Shown: positions 7,555 to 13,930 of the stretch, one piece after another
How the letters are laid out: each line of letters starts with the position of its first letter
Numbering within the stretch: position 1 is the first letter of the stretch
From: JBELMB01 sp042088665
Lineage (GTDB): Bacteria > Pseudomonadota > Alphaproteobacteria > Rhodobacterales > Rhodobacteraceae
Reading direction: 5' to 3'
Assembly (NCBI GenBank): GCA_042088665.1
Contig: JBELMB010000022.1
Location: forward strand, 1 to 45,436
DNA length: 45,436 bases
Translations under genes and position numbers: made by a program
The notes under the pieces: model-generated
Databases searched by the model: none
What the model was told of the DNA's origin: nothing
The model's input: only the letters and a program-made list of their open reading frames with translations

Positions 7555-8183
7555 GCGCCGTTCCTCGCCTTGAGGGGGTCCACCTCGAAGGGATCGTGCC
7601 ATTCCCCGGCGAAGTAGCCGCTGCCGCTGGAATCGGTTTCGCAGGACAACAGCGTGCCGTCATCGCCCTGCGCATTGGCATAGGCAAAGACGTCGCCGAC
7701 GCTCAGCCGTTCGCCAAAGGCGCCGCGCAGCGCGACGCAGGTGCCTTCGCCCTGTTCGACAAGGCGGAAATCCTCGTGATCATAGCTGAACCGGTGGCCG
7801 ACCGGGCTTTCGACGGCAAAGCCTGGCCGTTTCGGGGCGCCTTTGTCTTCGGCCAAGGGGGTCTGGATGATGATGTCACCCTCGTCGACAGAGATCCATG
7901 CGCCGTTGCCCTTTGGGTCTTCGCACCAGAATTCATCCCACCAGCCACGCCCGTAGGAAAAGCGCGCATGGCCGAGCACTTCCCATGCCTTGCGGCCCAG
8001 CTTGACGATGTCACCAATGCCGAAAAGCGCCGGGCTGTCGTGCATTTCGCCTGCATCGCCCGCCGTCAGCAGGCGGTCCGATTGCATGTAGAGCGTTGTG
8101 TCGCAAGACGAGCAGGTCTGCATCACAATCGTCTTGACCGTCTCCGGGACGGGGTAGCCACAATTCGGACAACTCAAATCCAT
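7551..8183 (-). CDS. soluble zinc-ribbon DUF4178 protein
   Basis: Protein of 210 residues with an N-terminal zinc ribbon (Cys5, Cys8, Cys24, Cys27: CPNCG and CSSCD) and one DUF4178 domain (LFGIGDIVKLGRKAWEVLG to about residue 185). It has no membrane segment, unlike its larger neighbour, so the pair is one soluble and one membrane-tethered member. The ATG at 8183 (MDLSCPNC) is preferred; a GTG at 8198 would add five residues, and neither start has a strong ribosome-binding site. The stop overlaps the next gene's ATG by four bases. The function is unknown. Confidence 0.85.
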   Translation of the reverse strand: MDLSCPNCGYPVPETVKTIVMQTCSSCDTTLYMQSDRLLTAGDAGEMHDSPALFGIGDIVKLGRKAWEVLGHARFSYGRGWWDEFWCEDPKGNGAWISVDEGDIIIQTPLAEDKGAPKRPGFAVESPVGHRFSYDHEDFRLVEQGEGTCVALRGAFGERLSVGDVFAYANAQGDDGTLLSCETDSSGSGYFAGEWHDPFEVDPLKARNGA

Positions 8184-8213
8184 GACCCCATAAAGCACCC
8201 TGCAGCAGACAGA

Positions 8214-8891
8214 TCAATCGTTGGTTTTGTCGGGCAGAGCAGCGGGCGCCATGGCCTCCAGCGCGGCCACATCTCCGGCATCCAGGGCCGGGCGGGCGCG
8301 GGCGATGGCCGCTGGCGGCCAGTCCCACCAGGCGAGCGCATTCAAGCGCGCGATGTCAGTGTCGGAAAACCGCATGCGCACGATCTGCGCGGGATTGCCG
8401 AGGACCACCGCGAAATCCGGGACCGTACCGCGGACAACAGCGCCTGCGCCGATGATGACGCCATTGCCGATGCGGGCGCCGGGCAGGACCATGGCGCTGT
8501 TGCCCAACCAGACGTCATGCCCCAGCACGGTGTCACGACTGTCGGGGTTGTAGCTCATCAATTCCTTCGGATCGAAGATCGGGAAGGGAAAACTGGTCAG
8601 CGTCCGCGTCTCATGGTTGGCCGAACTGGTGATGAAGCGGACCCCGTGTGCGATCTGGCCGAACTTGCCGATGGTCAGGCGTTCGCGACTGAACTCAAAG
8701 AGATAAGGTGCCAGCCGCACGGCCCAGTTGTCCGGCGGGTCAAAGTCGGAGGCATAGGTATAGTCCCCCACGTCGAACCGTGGATGCGTCAGCGCAGGGC
8801 GCAGAAAGACAGTGCCACGATGGGCCGTGCCGTCGGGCAGGATCACCGGGTAAAGCGTGTCAGGATCGGGCAGCACTGCGCGGGCGGGCAT
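8214..8891 (-). CDS. CatB/Vat-type hexapeptide-repeat acetyltransferase
   Basis: Left-handed beta-helix acyltransferase (225 residues) of the xenobiotic acetyltransferase (CatB/Vat) type. The repeat region includes IGKFGQIAHGVRFITSSANH, with the family's catalytic His before the loop ETRTLTSFPF, and later coils VLGHDVWLGNSAMVLPGARI and GNGVIIGAGAVVRG. The C-terminal helical cap AWWDWPPAAI is also typical. The acceptor substrate is unknown; most environmental members are not antibiotic-resistance enzymes. The ATG at 8891 starts at MPARAVLPD and follows the Ldh-family stop by five bases. Its stop is 30 bases before the first DUF4178 gene, so it probably shares that transcript. Confidence 0.85.
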   Translation of the reverse strand: MPARAVLPDPDTLYPVILPDGTAHRGTVFLRPALTHPRFDVGDYTYASDFDPPDNWAVRLAPYLFEFSRERLTIGKFGQIAHGVRFITSSANHETRTLTSFPFPIFDPKELMSYNPDSRDTVLGHDVWLGNSAMVLPGARIGNGVIIGAGAVVRGTVPDFAVVLGNPAQIVRMRFSDTDIARLNALAWWDWPPAAIARARPALDAGDVAALEAMAPAALPDKTND

Positions 8892-8896
8892 GCGTG

Positions 8897-9907
8897 TCAC
8901 CCCGCCAGCGCGGTGAGTTCGTCGTAGAGCGCGGTGCTGATCTCTGCGTAGCCCCGTTCCGTGTTGCGCGCGCGCGAGGCGTAGCGGCGTTGCGACGGCA
9001 GGCGTGCGCCTTGCGCCGTGATGTCGGCAAACAGCCGTTCCGCCCGATCGGAATTGGCGCTGGCGCGCCCGCCGCTGAACCTGTCCGGATCGAAGGCGAG
9101 GATAATCTGCCCGTGGCAAGGCGCACCCGGGCGACCCTCTGCATGGGCGAGGCTTTCGAGCGAGGTCAGGTCGTCGATCAACGGACCGGCCATCAGCTCG
9201 ATCATGATCGACAGGGCGGAGCCCTTGTAGCCGCCAAAGGTCAGCATTGCGCCGTTCAGCGCGGCTTCGGGATCGGTGGTGGGCGCGCCATTCGCATCCA
9301 GCGCGACGCCTTCGGGCAGGGGTTTGCCTGCCCGGCGATGCAACTCGATCTCGCCCCGCGCCACGCCCGACGTCGCAAAATCAAAGGTAAAGGGGGGCTG
9401 TCCCGGGCGCGGCCATGAAAACGCCAGAGGGTTTGTGCCGAGACTGCCCCGCGTGCCCCCGGCAGGCGCCACCCAGGCCTGGCTGGGCACCATGGACATG
9501 GCCGCAAGTCCGGCCTCGGCCAGTTGTTCCACTTCTGGCCAAAGGGCGGAGAAGTGAAAGCAGCGGTTGACGGCCAGTGCCGCCATCCCGTGGCGTTTTG
9601 CAGCGGCGATCAGCAGCGGCAACCCTTCCTGCACCGCCAGCAAAGAGATGCCCCCGCAGGCGTCGGCCCGCAGCACGGCATCCGAGCCACCGTCCATGCG
9701 CGGCACGGCAGCGCCATCGACCTGCCCGGAGACCGCCGAGGCATGGCACATGACCAGCCGAAACAACCCGTGCGATTGGCAGTCATCCATCTGGCAGGTC
9801 GTGAGCATCCGGGTGATCGCCGCCACATGCGGCTCTGCGTAGCCGACGCTTTGCAATGTGTGCCGGCACAGCTGCGTCATCTCGTCGGGAGTCAGTTTCT
9901 TGGTCAT
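8897..9907 (-). CDS. Ldh family (YlbC/DpkA-type) NAD(P)H-dependent oxidoreductase
   Basis: Member of the Ldh2/malate-lactate dehydrogenase superfamily with the unusual NAD(P) fold (336 residues). Signature stretches are DDCQSHGLFRLV (catalytic His), GTNPLAFSWPRPGQPPFTFD, FATSGVARGEIEL and the C-terminal FGGYKGSALSIMIELMAGPL. Family members act on malate, ureidoglycolate, 2,3-diketogulonate or cyclic imino acids such as pyrroline- and piperideine-2-carboxylate, and sequence alone does not decide which. ATG 9907 (MTKKLTPDE) is preferred; the frame begins five codons earlier at 9922. It is the first gene of the minus-strand operon. Confidence 0.85.
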   Translation of the reverse strand: MTKKLTPDEMTQLCRHTLQSVGYAEPHVAAITRMLTTCQMDDCQSHGLFRLVMCHASAVSGQVDGAAVPRMDGGSDAVLRADACGGISLLAVQEGLPLLIAAAKRHGMAALAVNRCFHFSALWPEVEQLAEAGLAAMSMVPSQAWVAPAGGTRGSLGTNPLAFSWPRPGQPPFTFDFATSGVARGEIELHRRAGKPLPEGVALDANGAPTTDPEAALNGAMLTFGGYKGSALSIMIELMAGPLIDDLTSLESLAHAEGRPGAPCHGQIILAFDPDRFSGGRASANSDRAERLFADITAQGARLPSQRRYASRARNTERGYAEISTALYDELTALAG

Positions 9908-10051
9908 TGTGCCACGCCTCACCTTGGTCCTGATACAAGGCTTAGCGCATCATGCCGGGGGGACAAAGCATTCGTGAAGCGCCCGTCGAGAGGCGGCGCG
10001 GCATGGGCGGGCCTTGCCAAATGCGGCAACACAAGACCACCGACCGGCGCA

Positions 10052-10828
10052 TCAGCGACCCGTGGCCGAGAGGGCCGCAAGATCCTCTGGCGAGCAGGGC
10101 GGAAAATCGCATTCCACCGTTGTGCCATAGCCGCCCGGTGGCGGGATCACCGCGATTTGCCCGCCCAGTGTCTGCACCACCTTGCGCGCCACGGCGAGGC
10201 CCATCCCGGCAGAGGCTCCATCGTCTTTCGGACGCAGGGTATAGAGCGGCTCAAAGACCTTTTCGCGAAATTCTTCCTCGATGCCGGGGCCGTCGTCAGA
10301 TATCCGCAGGACAAGACGCCCGCCGCTATTCAGGTTGCTCACCGTGATCCGGCCGGGTGGCGCGTGATGATGGGACACGGCGTTGCTGAGCAGGGTGTGC
10401 AGCAACCGTCCAAGGTCATTGGCGGGCGCCAGCACCGCGCCATGAACCCCGTCAAGGTCAAGTGAAAAACCGTCCCGCCCCGGCACCTCTTCCCAGGCGG
10501 TCATGATCGCAGCATGGAGCGCCTGAGGCGCGGCCCGGTCCGCAAGGCGTCCGACTCGGGAGAGATCGGTCAGCCCGTCGAGCATCATGTCCAGACCACG
10601 GGCATAGCGCTGCAGCATGGCGATGTGGTCCTGCACATTGTCCGGCAGCGCCACCTCTGCTTCGGACATGTCTTCTTCGATCCATTCGGGAATGACGCGC
10701 ATGGCGCGCGAAAATGTCTTCAGATCATGCGTGATGATGTAAAGGTAAGCGTCGAATTCGCTTTGACTGCACGCCTCATCTTTCATGGATCTCACGCTTG
10801 AAGGACTGTCTTTGTCTTTTTGTTTCAC
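10052..10828 (-). CDS. soluble sensor-less histidine kinase
   Basis: Histidine kinase of up to 258 residues with only the transmitter module. The H-box is YIITHDLKTFSRAM (His34 from the upstream start), in the style of phytochrome-type HisKA domains. The ATP-binding domain shows N-box LLHTLLSNAVSHHH, G1 ISDDGPGIEEEF and G2 AGMGLAVARKV. There is no membrane helix or PAS domain, so it is probably cytosolic and driven by a partner. The start is uncertain: GTG at 10828, or ATG at 10786 giving 244 residues. It is divergent from a stand-alone response regulator across 154 bases, and the two probably form a cognate pair. Confidence 0.85.
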   Translation of the reverse strand: MKQKDKDSPSSVRSMKDEACSQSEFDAYLYIITHDLKTFSRAMRVIPEWIEEDMSEAEVALPDNVQDHIAMLQRYARGLDMMLDGLTDLSRVGRLADRAAPQALHAAIMTAWEEVPGRDGFSLDLDGVHGAVLAPANDLGRLLHTLLSNAVSHHHAPPGRITVSNLNSGGRLVLRISDDGPGIEEEFREKVFEPLYTLRPKDDGASAGMGLAVARKVVQTLGGQIAVIPPPGGYGTTVECDFPPCSPEDLAALSATGR

Positions 10829-10982
10829 TCCCCAAGGTAACAGTCGGGGTGAATGCGCTCAATTGCCTTACCTTTCGGTGTTTATAGAAATTTTGGAATG
10901 TTCAAATTTTTGTATTCAGGGGTTTTTCATGACTTGCACCCATATGATGCCGGTGTGGAGTGGAAGGGGATAGGAACGAGAC

Positions 10983-11666
10983 ATGTCTGACGCGCCTCAC
11001 GAAAAGGAGATGGCAGGCCTGCGCCCTGCCTACCGGGATGCGACCCGCGATGTTCCATCGCGCGGGATGTTCGAAATTCTGGTGCTGGATGACAGCAGCT
11101 TTGATCAGAACCGGATCAAGCGCGCCTTTGGCAAGACCGGTCTGCCGGTGACCACGCGGCTTACGTCGGACATCGACGAATTCGCAGGCGCGCTGGACGA
11201 GCGCGCCTACGATGTCATCCTGATCGACTATTTATTGCCCAAAGGCAATGGGTTGCACGCGCAGAGGCTGGTGAACAATCATGCGATGAACTTTGGCGCC
11301 GCCGTTGTCATGATCTCGTCCGAGATGCGCACCGACGTTGCGGTTGCTTCGATGAAGAAGGGATCGCTGGATTGTCTCGACAAGGATGCGCTGGACCCGG
11401 ACAAGCTGCGCGAACTGATGATTGCCTCGGCAAAGATCTTTTCAGAGGCGTCGCGCCATTGGATTGGGGAATTGCTGGCACAGCAGCGCGTACAGATTGC
11501 CCAGGACGTCGCCAAGGTGATCCGCGACGAAATGGAATTCGGTCGATTTGTCGATACAATCGACAAACGCATTATCGACATGCTGAGCAGCAGGGGGTTC
11601 ACCGAGCCTGAAAGCTGGAATGTCTCTTATCTCTTCGACGCGGACGAACCTCTGAAATTCCGCTGA
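10983..11666 (+). CDS. response regulator with unclassified C-terminal region
   Basis: Protein of 227 residues. The receiver domain begins near residue 30 (ILVLDDSSFDQNRIKRAF), with acidic residues Asp36/37, predicted phosphoacceptor Asp82 in LIDYLLPKGNG, the MISSEM switch strand and conserved Lys133 (CLDKDAL). The remaining 90 residues are helical (SRHWIGELLAQQRVQIAQDV) and match no output domain I recognise. There is no DNA-binding helix-turn-helix. It is the likely partner of the divergent soluble kinase. The start ATG follows AGGAACGAGAC. Confidence 0.85.
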   Translation: MSDAPHEKEMAGLRPAYRDATRDVPSRGMFEILVLDDSSFDQNRIKRAFGKTGLPVTTRLTSDIDEFAGALDERAYDVILIDYLLPKGNGLHAQRLVNNHAMNFGAAVVMISSEMRTDVAVASMKKGSLDCLDKDALDPDKLRELMIASAKIFSEASRHWIGELLAQQRVQIAQDVAKVIRDEMEFGRFVDTIDKRIIDMLSSRGFTEPESWNVSYLFDADEPLKFR

Positions 11667-11944
11667 TGTTGACAGCTGAATGCTTGGTTCCAATTTTGGT
11701 AATTTTATCGGCTAATTTGCCGGGCAAAAAGTCTGGATGACGTTTGGGCGCCCGGTTTGATCGCCACATCCGGCTACGGCGCTGCCTGCGGGATCTTTAC
11801 CGTTGGCAGCGTTCTCGCCTGTGGCGCACCTGTGATCTTCTTGAATGTATGGGGCAAATATGACAGACCCTGCGAGGTCTGTCGGAGACGTCCTCATCCC
11901 TCGCGGTCCATGGGGGTCCCGTCGCAATCGGGGAGGAGCATGAG

Positions 11945-12358
11945 ATGATCACCGAAGAGCAGGGAGACCTCATTCGCGCCAATTGGGCAAAGGCCGTTGC
12001 CGTGTCCGACCAGACCGCCAGCGTGTTCTACAGCCACCTCTTCGCGATGGATCCCACGACGCGTCCCTTGTTCCAGGCAGACATGGAGATGCAGGGCCGC
12101 AAGCTGATGAGCACGCTCGATTTTGTCATCGACAACATTGACGAACCCGAGGGCGTGCTTGACGCTGCGCGCGTTCTTGCGCGGCGTCACGTGTCTTACG
12201 GAGTGACGCCAGAGCAATACAACAGCGTCGGTGCCGCCTTGCTTGCGGCGCTGGGTGATTTGTTGGGGTCCGAGTTCACGGCAGACGACAAAGAGGCCTG
12301 GGCCTGTTTTTATGGCTGGCTGGCCAATGACATGATCGAAACCGCCTACGCGGCTTGA
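11945..12358 (+). CDS. single-domain haemoglobin (Vitreoscilla-type globin)
   Basis: Haem globin of 137 residues, with the fold pattern of bacterial single-domain globins. Seen residues: Tyr29 at B10 (ASVFYSHLF), Phe43 at CD1 (TTRPLFQAD), Gln50 at the likely E7 position and proximal His82 at F8 (ARRHVSYGVTPEQY). The Tyr/Gln distal pair is typical of globins that bind O2 or NO tightly. There is no reductase domain, so it is not a flavohaemoglobin, and the reductant is unknown. It lies between a response regulator and the FIST-LOV kinase block, which would suit a gas-binding or redox input, but no sequence evidence ties it to signalling. Confidence 0.88.
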   Translation: MITEEQGDLIRANWAKAVAVSDQTASVFYSHLFAMDPTTRPLFQADMEMQGRKLMSTLDFVIDNIDEPEGVLDAARVLARRHVSYGVTPEQYNSVGAALLAALGDLLGSEFTADDKEAWACFYGWLANDMIETAYAA

Positions 12359-12752
12359 TCGACCGCGTGCGTCGCGCGACAGGACATGAATTTCGCGCGC
12401 TTTGAGTATGGCTGCCTATCCCTTCGAGATTGGTTAACGCCGGCGCCCCGAAGCCAAGGAATGCTGCCCTTTGGTGCATCTTCTGTGCCGAAAGCAGGCT
12501 CTGGTTGCCGCTCCTGTCCCTTACCCTTATGAAAAGCATAAGAAAAAGAGATGGGCGGGCTGCGCAAGCGCGGCTCGCAGAGCAGCGCGCAAGTCGGCTG
12601 TCAACGATCACGGTCGGTCCAGAGACCTGTCCAAAAGAGCAACTCCTATCCCTAGGAATAAGTCGTTTAACCCAATGATAAGGCCGCACTGCCCAAAATA
12701 TAACTATGTCACGCGCAGGTTTGGTTTTGGGCAACGTTATAGGGGACAGCGC
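12359..12752 (+). promoter_or_regulatory. promoter region of the FIST-LOV kinase operon with several dyads
   Basis: This 394-base region has no supported gene. It carries the perfect inverted repeat CTTATG-N5-CATAAG at 12526-12542, and two adjacent related motifs in the same orientation: CTATCCCTAGGAATAAG at 12646-12662 and TTAACCCAATGATAAG at 12667-12682. These end 70-90 bases before the FIST start codon. The first motif, read on the minus strand, matches 14 of 17 bases of a motif upstream of algD. AT-rich AAAATATAACTATG near 12695-12708 could hold a -10 element. The site calls rest on visual alignment only. Confidence 0.45.
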
Positions 12753-13901
12753 ATGCACATCGAAGTGGTGACGGCAACAGATGCCGAGGGTTTGGCGAAA
12801 AAGGTGTTCGCAGGGGGTAACGCACAGTTTGTTTCGGTCCACGGCGGGCAAGGCGCGGCGCCTGGGGCTTTTGCCGGGTTTGCCGGGGCAGCGCAGGCGG
12901 TGCTGTGCGCAACGTCCTGTCAGGGGGTCATGACCCATGACGGGCACACGCCCGATCTCGCGGCGTTTGTTCTGCGTGATCCGGATGGGGACTATGGCGC
13001 TGCGGCATCTGCTCTGGGGGACAACCCGGAAGAGGCGGCGCGCATGGCCCTTCAGTCGGCTCTCGCCCGCGCGGATCGTTCCGGGGAAAAGCCGGACATT
13101 GTCTGGCTCGCGGTGACCGCTGGTGCGGAGGAGGCGGTGCTGGCCGGTCTGCGCAGCGTCATCGGTGATGATGTGCCGGTGATTGGCGGAACGGCTGCCG
13201 ATGACGACATCTCTGGCGCCTGGTCCGTGGCCAGCGAGGATGGCGTGTTCGCAAGCGGGGTGGCGGTCAGTGTGCTGTTCCCGTCGCGTCCGGTCTCCTT
13301 CGCCTATCAGAACGGCTACGCGCCAACGGGTGCGAGCGGCACGGTGACGGCCGTCGAAGGGCGTCGCTTGCGCGAGATCGATGGCCGCCCGGCGGCGCAG
13401 GTCTATGCGGAATGGACCGGCGGTGCCGTGCCTCCGGCTCAGGGTGACGCGGCCCAGCACATCCTGTCGGCGAGCACTTTCTGGCCGCTCGGGCGCGAGT
13501 CGTCCACTGTTGGCAACGTGCCTTACTACCTGCTCGCACATCCTGCCGTGAATTACCCCGATGGCAGCATCGATCTCTTTGCCGAAGTTTCCGAAGGAGA
13601 AGTGCTGACCCAGATGAACGGATCGTCGGAAAGCCTGATCTCGCGCGCGGGCCGGGTGGCGGCGCTTGCGCGCAGTTCTGGCCAGGTCGCGCCCGAAGAC
13701 GTCAAAGGCGCCTTGATGATCTATTGCGGGGGCTGCATGCTCAGCGTGCAGGACCGCCTTGGCGAAGTGATCGACGGGCTGCGCGCAGAACTGGCACCTG
13801 CGCCTTTCCTCGGGGTTTTCACGTTCGGCGAGCAGGGCCAGATGATCGGTGCGGGCAACCGGCATGGCAATCTCATGATTTCCTGCATAATCTTCAGTTG
13901 A
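12753..13901 (+). CDS. FIST domain sensory protein
   Basis: Protein of 382 residues made of FIST_N (about 20-210) and FIST_C (about 215-365). Typical segments are AVLCATSCQGVMT, DVPVIGGTAADDDISG, FASGVAVSVLF and, at the end, PFLGVFTFGEQGQMIGAGNRHGN. FIST domains are predicted small-ligand sensors (possibly amino acids) found beside signalling proteins; no ligand is known for this one. The ATG at 12753 follows AGGGGACAGC and gives the family-like start MHIEVVTATD; the frame is open further upstream, but that part is unlike the family. The histidine kinase gene begins 29 bases after the stop, so the two are probably co-transcribed. Confidence 0.85.
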   Translation: MHIEVVTATDAEGLAKKVFAGGNAQFVSVHGGQGAAPGAFAGFAGAAQAVLCATSCQGVMTHDGHTPDLAAFVLRDPDGDYGAAASALGDNPEEAARMALQSALARADRSGEKPDIVWLAVTAGAEEAVLAGLRSVIGDDVPVIGGTAADDDISGAWSVASEDGVFASGVAVSVLFPSRPVSFAYQNGYAPTGASGTVTAVEGRRLREIDGRPAAQVYAEWTGGAVPPAQGDAAQHILSASTFWPLGRESSTVGNVPYYLLAHPAVNYPDGSIDLFAEVSEGEVLTQMNGSSESLISRAGRVAALARSSGQVAPEDVKGALMIYCGGCMLSVQDRLGEVIDGLRAELAPAPFLGVFTFGEQGQMIGAGNRHGNLMISCIIFS

Positions 13902-13930
13902 AGAATAGCTGACACACACACGCGGGCGCC

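Noticed and set aside
8214..8891. Chloramphenicol-resistance acetyltransferase
   Set aside because: CatB-type hexapeptide proteins are widespread housekeeping acyltransferases, and there is no mobile or resistance context.
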